The position numbers and the translations under genes were made by a program. From Bosea sp. F3-2 (GTDB taxonomy: Bacteria > Pseudomonadota > Alphaproteobacteria > Rhizobiales > Beijerinckiaceae), in contig NZ_CP042331.1 of the NCBI RefSeq assembly GCF_008253865.1, forward strand, positions 3,630,001-3,694,000: 64,000 bases of DNA, read 5' to 3'. The stretch's first letter is position 1. Each line of letters opens with the position of its first letter. Positions 51,985 to 59,709 of the stretch are shown here, piece after piece. Below the pieces are notes generated by a model that saw only the letters and a program-made list of their open reading frames with translations, was not told the origin of the DNA and ran no database searches.

Positions 51985-52473
51985 ATGAAGACAGCCACGT
52001 TCAAACTGGCCGCGATCGCGCTTCTGATGTCGGCCGGCGCCGCCCTGGCGGGTCCCGGCGGTGCCGGCCACGGCCACGGCCATGGCGACGAGACCGCCTA
52101 TGGCAAGGCGGGCGACCCGAAGAAGCCCGCCCGCATCGTCCAGGTCGTGATGAGCGAGCGGGACGGCAAGATGGCCTTCATTCCGGACCGGATCGAGGTC
52201 CGGCGCGGCGAGCAGGTCCGCTTCCAGCTGCGCAACAACGGCGAGCTCGATCACGAACTGGTCCTGGCGACGTTGGAGGAGAACCTCAAGCACGCCGTCG
52301 AGATGCAGAAGAACCCCGACATGGAGCATGACGACCCGAACGCCAAGCGGCTCGCGCCGAAGAAGACCGGCGAGATCGTCTGGGCCTTCACCAAGGCGGG
52401 CGAGTTCGACTTCTCCTGCCTGATCCCCGGCCACCGCGAAGCCGGGATGACCGGCAAGATCATCGTCAAGTAA
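51985..52473 (+). CDS. Periplasmic cupredoxin (plastocyanin/azurin-like)
   Basis: 162 aa with a signal peptide (MSAGAALAG cleavage region) and a His/Gly-rich mature N-terminus (GHGHGHGD). The type 1 copper ligands are His in ELDHELV, then Cys, His and Met in SCLIPGHREAGM. It is a blue-copper electron carrier and may pass electrons from or copper to the neighbouring multicopper oxidase. It is 37 nt downstream of it. Confidence 0.9.
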   Translation: MKTATFKLAAIALLMSAGAALAGPGGAGHGHGHGDETAYGKAGDPKKPARIVQVVMSERDGKMAFIPDRIEVRRGEQVRFQLRNNGELDHELVLATLEENLKHAVEMQKNPDMEHDDPNAKRLAPKKTGEIVWAFTKAGEFDFSCLIPGHREAGMTGKIIVK

Positions 52474-52502
52474 GCATCAAACTCAGCGAAAGGAGTGTTC
52501 CC

Positions 52503-52781
52503 ATGCTGAAGACTGCCGCCACCCTGGCTTTCCTGACCGTCGCGCTGCCGGCCGCCGCGCAGTCGGTCAACGGCACCGTCACCAAGGTCGACGAGGCCCA
52601 GGGCAAGCTCACCATCAACCATGGCCCGATCAAGAACCTCGACATGGACGCCATGACCATGGTGTTCAAAGCCGGCGATGCCGCCATGCTGAAGGACCTC
52701 AAGGCGGGGACCAAGATCAAGTTCGACGCCGACCGCGTCAACGGCCAGCTCACCGTCACCAAGCTCGAGAAGGCTAAGTGA
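52503..52781 (+). CDS. CusF-like periplasmic copper-binding protein
   Basis: 92 aa with a signal peptide (FLTVALPAAAQS). The OB-fold includes INHGPIKNLDMDAMTM, aligning with the CusF site His-Trp-Met-Met. The tryptophan that caps Cu(I) in E. coli CusF is replaced by methionine here (LDM), giving a His-Met-Met-Met set. It probably buffers periplasmic Cu(I). AAAGGAG precedes the ATG. A hairpin terminator follows the stop. Confidence 0.88.
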   Translation: MLKTAATLAFLTVALPAAAQSVNGTVTKVDEAQGKLTINHGPIKNLDMDAMTMVFKAGDAAMLKDLKAGTKIKFDADRVNGQLTVTKLEKAK

Positions 52782-53071
52782 CGCTTCCCGGCAAGGGCGG
52801 ATCTCTCGGATCCGCCCTTCTTCGCCGGGGCTGCATTCCGGCGATCTTTATCCTGGCTGGTCCTTTCGCTGCCTCGGCCTCGGATGGAGACTTGCAACGC
52901 GTCCTGCTCGAACAGGGCTGCGTCGAGCCGCAGATCACCACCCTGCTGAAGCAAGAGGCGCTCGTGATCTATCGGGCCAACTGCCTCGGCACCTCGCATA
53001 AGGTGATCGATATCACCTGTACCGACCGGCACTGCATCGGCAGCCGCCTCTCCGGCAAGCCGGAGGGCTAG
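52778..53071 (+). CDS. Hypothetical secreted four-cysteine protein
   Basis: 97 aa from a GTG that overlaps the CusF stop. A hydrophobic segment (CIPAIFILAGPFAASAS) looks like a signal peptide. The predicted mature part has cysteines at 48, 69, 81 and 86, consistent with two disulfides. No family recognised. The 5' coding part contains a terminator-like hairpin, so expression may be conditional or the true start may lie downstream at a rare start codon. Confidence 0.5.
   Translation: MTLPGKGGSLGSALLRRGCIPAIFILAGPFAASASDGDLQRVLLEQGCVEPQITTLLKQEALVIYRANCLGTSHKVIDITCTDRHCIGSRLSGKPEG
52793..52819 (+). terminator. Strong hairpin after the CusF-like gene
   Basis: AAGGGCGGAT and ATCCGCCCTT form a perfect 10-bp stem with loop CTCTCGG, 11 nt after the CusF stop; the downstream tract is only CTTCTTC, so termination may be partial. 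It lies inside the 97-codon frame that follows. Confidence 0.6.
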
Positions 53072-53117
53072 AGCATGCTGCTCTTAGGTTGAACCGCCAC
53101 GCTGGCGATGCGCGCTC

Positions 53118-53280
53118 TTCCCCTCCCCCCTTGTGGGGAGGGGAGAGGGGTGGGGGTGGTGCCGCTTGGTGATCGGCCGGAAAATTCAGCGCCATAGCAG
53201 CACCGCCGAGCACACCTCCCGATCGATTGCTCTGCTTTCCGACCCCCACCCCTGCCCCTCCCCACAAGGGGGAGGGGTTC
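53118..53280. repeat. Interspersed inverted-repeat element, family C (copy 2, inverted relative to copy 1)
   Basis: About 163 bp. The reverse complement of its core (GGAAAGC, ATCGATCG, GCCGATCACCAAGC) aligns with 42861-43020, with the same C-rich/G-rich terminal inverted repeats. It lies between the convergent 97-aa gene and the DUF411 gene, and fills most of the 295-bp gap. Confidence 0.85.
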
Positions 53281-53366
53281 GCGTCGCGCTAGCCTGCGCC
53301 TCACGATTCCAGCTCAAAGCATAATGCTCCAGCTTCCCGGACGACACGCGGGTCCACGTACAAGCC

Positions 53367-53858
53367 TCACACCTGCTGCAACCCGCGATAGCGCGCGAAC
53401 ACCTGCTGCGCGCCAGCCGAAAACGCAATGACCTCATAATCCTGCGGCACCTGCCCGGGAACTTCCATGCCGGGTGAGCCGACCGGCATGCCCGCGACGG
53501 CAAGGCCTGTCACGCGCGGCCGCTCGATGAGCAGGCGCTTGATCGCCGCAGCCGGCACATGCCCCTCCACGACGTAGCCACCGATCTCCGCCGTGTGGCA
53601 GGAGGCAAGCGCATCGGGCACGCCGAGCCTGGCCTTGAGCGGGGCGACATCCGGGACCTCGACCACCTCCACAGTAAGGCCGGCGGCCCTTACATGCGCA
53701 ACCCAGTTGCCGCAGCAACCGCAGTTCGGATCCCGGGTCACGATGATCTTGGGGAGCGTCTCGGCCGCGATCGAGGGACGCCACAGCGCGAGCGCAGCGG
53801 CTGCCTGCGCGGCGCCGATCACCAGCCCGCGGCGAGACGGGAAGAGTTTGCTTGCCAT
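53367..53858 (-). CDS. DUF411 periplasmic metal-binding protein
   Basis: 163 aa from ATG 53858. A Tat-like or Sec signal (SRRGLVIGAAQAAAALAL) precedes the mature domain, which opens with TRDPNCGCCGNWVAHV. The CGCC cysteine cluster and ASCHTAEI are the DUF411 hallmarks; the family is found in copper/silver resistance clusters. It is 47 nt downstream of the copper ATPase gene on the same strand, so probably a copper carrier or buffer. Confidence 0.88.
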   Translation of the reverse strand: MASKLFPSRRGLVIGAAQAAAALALWRPSIAAETLPKIIVTRDPNCGCCGNWVAHVRAAGLTVEVVEVPDVAPLKARLGVPDALASCHTAEIGGYVVEGHVPAAAIKRLLIERPRVTGLAVAGMPVGSPGMEVPGQVPQDYEVIAFSAGAQQVFARYRGLQQV

Positions 53859-53905
53859 GATGGATCTCCTGCTCCGAATTCCGCGGCCACTGGCGATGCG
53901 AGCGC

Positions 53906-56281
53906 TCATCGTTCGAGTGAAACAGCGCGCAAGCGCAGCGCATTGCCGATCACACTGACCGACGACAGCGCCATCGCCGCAGCCGCGATGATCGGCGACA
54001 ACAAGATCCCGAACAGCGGATAGAGCAGGCCTGCAGCCACCGGGACGCCGGCAGCGTTGTAGATAAAAGCGAAAAACAGGTTCTGCCGGATGTTGCCCAT
54101 TGTCGCCCGGCTCAGTTGAAGCGCACGGACAATGCCTTGCAGATCGCCCTTGAGCAGGGTCACGCCGGCACTTTCGATCGCAACGTCGGTCCCGGGTCCC
54201 ATGGCGATGCCGATATCGGCCGCCGCGAGGGCGGGCGCATCGTTCACCCCGTCGCCGGCCATGGCGACCACCTTGCCCTCAGCGCGCAGCTTGCTCACGA
54301 CGGCGCTCTTGTCCTCCGGGAGCACCTCGGCCTCGACATCGTCGATGCCGAGCCGGCGCGCCACCGCCTGTGCCGTGGTCCTGTTGTCGCCGGTCAGCAT
54401 GACCACGCGGATGCCGGCCTGCTTGAGAGCCTGGATCGCCGCCGGCGTGGTTTGCTTGACCGGGTCGGCGATGGCCAGCAGGCCGCCGACGCGACCATCC
54501 AGGGCGACGAAGATCACGGTTCCGCCTTCGGCCCTCAAGGCCTCCGCTTCCGCCGCCAGGGAAGAGACGTCGATGCCGGCATCGGCCATGATCCGGTGGC
54601 TGCCGATCACGATCGACCGGCCTTCGACCGTGCCGGTCACACCCTTGCCGACGGGGCTGTCGAAGTCCCGGGCCTCGGTCAAGACGAGGTCCCGCTCCTT
54701 CGCGGCATCGACGATCGCGGCGGCGAGCGGATGTTCGCTCGCGCGCTCCAGCGAGGCGGCGAGCCGCAGCAGTTCATTCTCGTCGAATCCGCTCACAGGC
54801 CGCAAGGCGATCAGCCGCGGCTTGCCTTCGGTCAGTGTGCCGGTCTTGTCGACGACCAGCGTATCGACCTTCTCGAAGCGCTCGAGCGCCTCGGCGTTCT
54901 TGATCAGGACGCCGAGACGCGCACCACGCCCGACCCCCACCATGATCGACATCGGCGTCGCCAGGCCAAGCGCGCAGGGACAGGCGATGATGAGCACCGC
55001 CACGGCCGCGACGAGCCCATGGGCGAAGCGCGGCTCCGGCCCGAACGCCATCCAGGCGCCGAAGGCGGCCAGGGCGATGACGATGACGAGCGGAACGAAC
55101 CAGCCGGACACCGTGTCGGCAAGGCGTTGAATCGGCGCGCGGGAGCGCTGCGCCTGCGCGACCATGTCGACGATGCGGGCCAGCATGGTGTCGCTGCCGA
55201 CCTTCCCGGCGCGCATGATGAAGCCGCCGGTGCGGTTCAGCGTGCCCCCGATCAGCGCAGCTCCAACCTCTTTGGTGACGGGCATCGATTCACCCGTCAC
55301 CATCGACTCGTCGATCGAGCTGCGTCCTTCGATGAGCTCGCCGTCTACCGGCACGGTTTCGCCGGGCCTGACGCGCAGACGATCACCGACCGCGACGGCG
55401 TCGAGGCCGATATCCTCGTCGGAGCCGTCGTCCCGCACCCGCCTTGCGGTTTTTGGGACCAGGTCGAGCAGGGCGCGGATCGCGCCGCCGGTCTGCTCGC
55501 GCGCCCGCAATTCCAGGACCTGTCCGAGCAGCACCAGAACAGTGATCACCGCAGCGGCCTCGAAATAGATCGCGACCGAGCCGTCCACAGCCCGAAACAC
55601 CTGCGGGAAAAGCCCCGGCGTCACCGTGGCGACCACGCTGTAGACCCAGGCGACTCCTGTTCCCATCGCGATCAAGGTGAACATGTTGAGGCTGCGATTG
55701 ACGAGCGAGGCCCAGCCGCGCTGGAAAAACGGCCAGCCCGCCCAGAGAACGACAGGCGTCGCCAGCACGAGCTGAATCCAGTTCGCGGCCTGCTGGCCGA
55801 TCCAGTGATGCAGATCGGCGAGATGGCCGCCCATCTCGAGCAGGAAGACCGGCACGACGAGCGCAAGCCCGATCCAGAATCTGCGGGTCATATCGACCAG
55901 CTCGGCGCTGGGACCTTGTTCCGCGCTCGCGATCTCCGGTTCCAGCGCCATGCCGCAGATCGGGCAGTTGCCCGGCGCCGGCCGGCGGATTTCGGGATGC
56001 ATCGGGCAGGTATAGATCGTCCCCTTCGGCGCCTGCTTCGCCGGAAGCGCCTCGGCCTTCCCCACATAAACCGCCGGGTTCGCCTGGAACTTGTCGTGAC
56101 AACCTTCGGAGCAGAAGAAGAAGGTCTGCCCGGCATGGGTGGCGCGATGCTCCGCCGTCGCTGGATCGACCGTCATTCCGCAAACCGGGTCCTTCACCTC
56201 CTGCTCCGGCACGGCCGGATGGCCACGGCCGTGGGCATGCTCATGGGAATGATGACCGGCATGGTGGTGATGGGTTGTCAT
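53906..56281 (-). CDS. copA: Copper-translocating P1B-type ATPase (CopA/SilP-like)
   Basis: 791 aa. The N-terminus has a poly-His stretch (HHHHAGHHSHEHAHG), a YHS domain (KDPVCGMTVD, FFFCSEGCHDKF) and a CPMHPEI/CPICGM heavy-metal-binding module, but no HMA CxxC domain. The core has TGES, CPCALGLATP in the sixth membrane helix, DKTGTLTEG, SEHPLAAAI and MAGDGVNDAPAL. It exports Cu(I) from the cytoplasm. The promoter upstream is a CueR-type site; a frameshifted copZ-like gene lies between promoter and copA. Confidence 0.94.
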   Translation of the reverse strand: MTTHHHHAGHHSHEHAHGRGHPAVPEQEVKDPVCGMTVDPATAEHRATHAGQTFFFCSEGCHDKFQANPAVYVGKAEALPAKQAPKGTIYTCPMHPEIRRPAPGNCPICGMALEPEIASAEQGPSAELVDMTRRFWIGLALVVPVFLLEMGGHLADLHHWIGQQAANWIQLVLATPVVLWAGWPFFQRGWASLVNRSLNMFTLIAMGTGVAWVYSVVATVTPGLFPQVFRAVDGSVAIYFEAAAVITVLVLLGQVLELRAREQTGGAIRALLDLVPKTARRVRDDGSDEDIGLDAVAVGDRLRVRPGETVPVDGELIEGRSSIDESMVTGESMPVTKEVGAALIGGTLNRTGGFIMRAGKVGSDTMLARIVDMVAQAQRSRAPIQRLADTVSGWFVPLVIVIALAAFGAWMAFGPEPRFAHGLVAAVAVLIIACPCALGLATPMSIMVGVGRGARLGVLIKNAEALERFEKVDTLVVDKTGTLTEGKPRLIALRPVSGFDENELLRLAASLERASEHPLAAAIVDAAKERDLVLTEARDFDSPVGKGVTGTVEGRSIVIGSHRIMADAGIDVSSLAAEAEALRAEGGTVIFVALDGRVGGLLAIADPVKQTTPAAIQALKQAGIRVVMLTGDNRTTAQAVARRLGIDDVEAEVLPEDKSAVVSKLRAEGKVVAMAGDGVNDAPALAAADIGIAMGPGTDVAIESAGVTLLKGDLQGIVRALQLSRATMGNIRQNLFFAFIYNAAGVPVAAGLLYPLFGILLSPIIAAAAMALSSVSVIGNALRLRAVSLER

Positions 56282-56359
56282 GGAATGCTGTCTCGCTGTT
56301 CCGGACCCGCGAACCCCGATACCTGCGCAGCCGGCACCTTCTTGCCGGCCGCCTGTCTC

Positions 56360-56565
56360 TCAGCTGGCCCGTTCGGCGCCGGGTGTATAGCCCGAGGCGA
56401 CCACTGCCGCCTTGATCGCCGTCAAGTCGGTACTGCCGCGCACCTCGACCAGCTTCAAAGCAGGGTCCGCGGTGACCACTGTACCGGGAATCCGGCCCCT
56501 CGATGGCTTGCTTGACCGTGCCGGCGCAATGGCCGCAGGTCATTCCTCGACGAGGAAGCTGATCG
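56360..56565 (-). pseudogene. copZ-like HMA copper chaperone, frameshifted
   Basis: Three frames together encode a heavy-metal-associated domain: ISFLVEE in one frame, MTCGHCAGTVKQAIEG in the next (intact CxxC), then IPGTVVTADPALKLVEV and KAAVVASGYTPGAERAS in a third, ending at the TGA at 56360-56362. The order and spacing match a full CopZ of about 65-70 residues. At least two indels are needed to join the frames and no start codon is obvious. Either a decayed gene or two sequencing indels. Confidence 0.75.
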
Positions 56566-56657
56566 CTCCGCTCGAGGCTGTGGGCGCGACTGAGGCCGCA
56601 TTCGAATGCTGGTGGCAAGAGCACATCGCTGCAATGTCCTGTGTTTGACGATTGCGG

Positions 56658-56688
56658 CAGACTGCGCCTTCCCACGATGGTAAGGTCA
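56658..56688 (-). promoter_or_regulatory. CueR-type copper promoter for the copZ/copA unit
   Basis: On the minus strand TTGACC (56688-56683) is followed by a 19-nt spacer and CAGTCT at the -10 position, as in MerR-family promoters. The spacer holds the inverted repeat CCTTCCCACGATGGTAAGG (56666-56684, plus-strand reading), close to CueR sites such as that of E. coli copA. No cueR gene is in the window. Confidence 0.75.
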
Positions 56689-56778
56689 AGCGCTCTTTGA
56701 TCATTCCGAAGTCGTAGCGGCGCGCCTGACAACTGCCAGGATGGCTCAGGTTGGCCGGCTCCCGAACTGGCCTGCCGA

Positions 56779-58167
56779 CTAGCGGACAGAAGCGCGCGAC
56801 GCGCTCTCCAACCGGGCCGCGACATCCAGCAGGTAGGCATCCTCATGCCAGCGGCCGACAAGCTGGAGACCGATCGGCAGCTTGTCGCGGCTGAAGCCGC
56901 ACGGGAGCGACAGGGCCGGATGGCCCGTGAGGTTGAACGGGAAGGTGTAAGGATACCAAGCGCCGCGGATCGTGCCCACCGGCTTGCCTGCGATCTCGAT
57001 CGGGCCGAGCGGATCGAGCCCGACCGGCAGGGCCGGCGCCGACAAGGTCGGAGAGGCGATCAGGTCGAAGCGCCCGAGGATGTCCTGCACCTTGGCGAAG
57101 CAATCTGTCCGGGCGAACTGAGCCTGGCAGAGTTCGGCGGCGCTGTAGCCGCGGCCGGACTCGATCGTGGCCAGCAGGGTCGGATCGAGCTTCTCCGGCG
57201 TCTTCTCGGCATGGCTGCCGAGGCGGGCCAGCAGCAGCGAGCGCAGGAAGACGAGGAAATGCGGCTCCAGCGAAACCAGATCGAGCTCGATCGGCTCGAC
57301 GGCCCAGCCGAGCGCTTCCGCCTGCTTCATCGCGGCGACGACCGCGGCCTCCACGTCCGGATCGAGGATATTGCCGCAGCGCAGGAGGAAGCCGATGCGC
57401 GACTTTTCGCCTTCGGCGAGCCGGCGCTCCGGGAAAGCCGGCACCTGCCCATAGGGGTCGCGCCGGTCCGGGCCGTGCAGCACCTCGAACATCAGCCGGG
57501 TATCGGCGACATCCCGCGCCATCGGCCCGACGAAGGAGTTCGCGCCGAAGAGATCGGGCGCCTGCAGGTTGGGAATGGCGCCCAGCGTCGCCTTCAGGCC
57601 GACGACCCCGCAGCAGGCGGCGGGGATGCGGATCGAGCCACCGCCATCGCTGCCGAGCGCGAGCTGGCCCATGCCGGCCGCGACAGCAACCGCAGCGCCG
57701 CCCGACGAGCCGCCGCAGGTATGGGCGTGGCTGTGAGGGTTGAGCGTGCGGCCGAAGAAGGGGCCCTCGGTGAAGGGCTTGTGGCCGAATTCCGGCGTCG
57801 TGGTCTTGCCGATCAGGATGGCGCCGGCGGCGCGCGCGCGGGCGACAGCGACCGCATCGGCCTTCGGGACATTGCCGGCAAAGAGCGCCGAGCCCTGCGT
57901 GGTCGCGACGCCTTCGGTGTTGGTCAGGTCCTTGACCGAGAACGGGATGCCGTGGAGCGCGCCGAGCAGCTCGCCGCGCATCAGCTTTCCTTCGGCCTCC
58001 TTCGCCTCGGCGCGAGCCCGCTCGGCCGAGACGGCCATGAAGGCGTTGAGCTTGGCCTTCTCCGTGATGCGGGCGAGCGCGGCCTCGACCGCCTCGACGG
58101 GCGAAACGGTTCTCGCGCGGATCGCGGCAGCGAGATCGACGGCGGAGAGGTCGGCGATATCGGTCAT
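56779..58167 (-). CDS. Amidase-signature family enzyme
   Basis: 462 aa. The Ser-cisSer-Lys triad region is present: Lys in GIPFSVKDL, cis-Ser in CGGSSGGAAVA and nucleophile Ser in SDGGGSIRIP. It hydrolyses a carboxamide or ureido-type C-N bond in the cytoplasm. It is the last gene of the ABC importer/SDR/deacetylase operon, 8 nt after the SDR gene, so it likely acts on the imported compound. GatA is unlikely because gatB and gatC are absent. Confidence 0.9.
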   Translation of the reverse strand: MTDIADLSAVDLAAAIRARTVSPVEAVEAALARITEKAKLNAFMAVSAERARAEAKEAEGKLMRGELLGALHGIPFSVKDLTNTEGVATTQGSALFAGNVPKADAVAVARARAAGAILIGKTTTPEFGHKPFTEGPFFGRTLNPHSHAHTCGGSSGGAAVAVAAGMGQLALGSDGGGSIRIPAACCGVVGLKATLGAIPNLQAPDLFGANSFVGPMARDVADTRLMFEVLHGPDRRDPYGQVPAFPERRLAEGEKSRIGFLLRCGNILDPDVEAAVVAAMKQAEALGWAVEPIELDLVSLEPHFLVFLRSLLLARLGSHAEKTPEKLDPTLLATIESGRGYSAAELCQAQFARTDCFAKVQDILGRFDLIASPTLSAPALPVGLDPLGPIEIAGKPVGTIRGAWYPYTFPFNLTGHPALSLPCGFSRDKLPIGLQLVGRWHEDAYLLDVAARLESASRASVR

Positions 58168-58175
58168 GGCGGTCC

Positions 58176-58928
58176 TCAGATCATCCAGCGGCCGCCATCG
58201 ATCAGCAGCGTCTGGCCGGTGACGTAGCGGGCGTCTTCGCTGGCGAGGAAGGCGACGCAGCCGGCGACGTCCTCCGGCTCGGCGATGAAGCCGGCCGGCG
58301 TCGTCGCCTTGATGCGCTCAATCACGGCCGGCGTCAGCCGGTCATGGGCGCGGGTGCGGACGGCGCCGGGCGCTACCGCATTGACGGTGACGCGATGCGG
58401 CGCGAGCTCACGCGCGAGCGAGCGTGTGAAGCCGATGATGCCCATCTTGGCGGCGGCGTAATCGGTGAGACCGGCATCGCCGACGAGGGCGGCATCGCTC
58501 GACATGTTGACGATGCGCCCGCCGCGCTCGCGCATCGCCGGCACGACGAGGCGGCTCATCCGCATCGCGGTGAAGAGCGAAACCTCCAGCACGAAGCGCC
58601 AGACTTCTTCCTGCGACTCGTGGAACTCAGCGGCGCGCTCGCGCCCGCTCTGGCCGACATTGTTGAAGAGGATGTCGACCGGGCCGAAGGCCGCGACGGT
58701 GCGGGCATGGAAATCGGCGAGCACCGCCGCATCGGTGCAGTCACCGACCATGGTCAGGAGGCGGTCGCCCGGCTGGCCAGCGAAGCTTTCCGCGAAGCCG
58801 TCGGCCTCGCGGTCGATCACGGCGACCTGCGCACCTTCGTCGAGGAAGCGGCGCGCCGTCGCTGCGCCGATGCCATGCGCCGCGCCGGTGATGGCGACAA
58901 CCTTGCCGGTGAAGCGTCCGCTCGTCAT
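58176..58928 (-). CDS. Short-chain dehydrogenase/reductase (SDR) 1
   Basis: 250 aa. TGAAHGIG is the nucleotide-binding motif, NNVG the second motif, Ser in MSSDAALVG and YAAAK the catalytic Tyr/Lys; DGGRWMI is the C-terminus. An aspartate after the second strand (VIDRE) favours NAD(H). ATG 58928 is chosen because the upstream extension would run into the preceding gene's 3' end. It is 19 nt after the second SDR gene. Confidence 0.9.
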   Translation of the reverse strand: MTSGRFTGKVVAITGAAHGIGAATARRFLDEGAQVAVIDREADGFAESFAGQPGDRLLTMVGDCTDAAVLADFHARTVAAFGPVDILFNNVGQSGRERAAEFHESQEEVWRFVLEVSLFTAMRMSRLVVPAMRERGGRIVNMSSDAALVGDAGLTDYAAAKMGIIGFTRSLARELAPHRVTVNAVAPGAVRTRAHDRLTPAVIERIKATTPAGFIAEPEDVAGCVAFLASEDARYVTGQTLLIDGGRWMI

Positions 58929-58947
58929 GGCCGACTCCTGCTTGTCG

Positions 58948-59709
58948 CTAGTGGAAGGTCCGGCCGCCATCGACGGCGATGGCCGTGCCGGTGACATAGG
59001 AGGATTCCGCGCTGGTCAGCCACAGGATCGCCGCGGCGATCTCCTCCGGCGAGGCGACGCGCTGGAGCGCGTAGCGGGCGCGCACGGCCTCATAGGCCGC
59101 GACCGGATCAGGCGCGGTGTCGATGCTCGTGCGGAACAGCTCCGTCTCGACCGCGCCGGGGCAGATCGTGTTGACGCGGATGCCGAATTCCGCAGCCTCC
59201 ATGGCGAGCGCCTTCGCCGCCATCTGCAAGCCGGCCTTGGAGGCGCAATAGGCGGTGCGATGCTTCAGCGGCGAGAGGCCGGCTCCGGACGAGACATTGA
59301 CGATGGTACCGCCGCCCGCTGCCTTGAGATGGGGATAGGCGGCCTGCGCCACCAGCATCGGACCCGTCAGATTGACCGCGATGATGCGGTTCCAATCGGC
59401 GAGCGCCATGGCCTCGATATCGGCGATGAGGTCGATCCCCGCCGAGCTGACGACACCGTCGATCCCACCGAGCGTGGCGGCAGTGTCGGCAACGGTGGCG
59501 CTAACCGAAGCGAGGTCGGACACATCGACCTCGAAGGTGCAAAGCTTGTCCCCCTGGAAACGCCCGGCCAGCGCCGCCAGCGCCTTGGCATCGCGATCGA
59601 GCGCCGCAACCCGCGCGCCTTCCTTCACGAAGCGCTCGGCCGTGGCGAGGCCGATGCCCTTGGCCGCGCCGGTGATCAGGATGCGCCGGCCGGCGAGCGC
59701 GCCGCTCAT
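58948..59709 (-). CDS. Short-chain dehydrogenase/reductase (SDR) 2
   Basis: 253 aa. TGAAKGIG, then SSAG in place of the usual NNAG, catalytic Ser in VSSGAGLSP and YCASK. ALDRD after the second strand suggests NAD(H). It overlaps the polysaccharide-deacetylase gene by 4 nt. Two different SDRs in tandem suggest successive oxidations or two diastereomers of one substrate. Confidence 0.9.
   Translation of the reverse strand: MSGALAGRRILITGAAKGIGLATAERFVKEGARVAALDRDAKALAALAGRFQGDKLCTFEVDVSDLASVSATVADTAATLGGIDGVVSSAGIDLIADIEAMALADWNRIIAVNLTGPMLVAQAAYPHLKAAGGGTIVNVSSGAGLSPLKHRTAYCASKAGLQMAAKALAMEAAEFGIRVNTICPGAVETELFRTSIDTAPDPVAAYEAVRARYALQRVASPEEIAAAILWLTSAESSYVTGTAIAVDGGRTFH

Noticed and set aside
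54116..56515. 799-codon plus-strand open frame opposite copA
   Set aside because: copA has every P-type ATPase motif; the antisense frame is Arg/Asp/His-rich with no recognisable fold.
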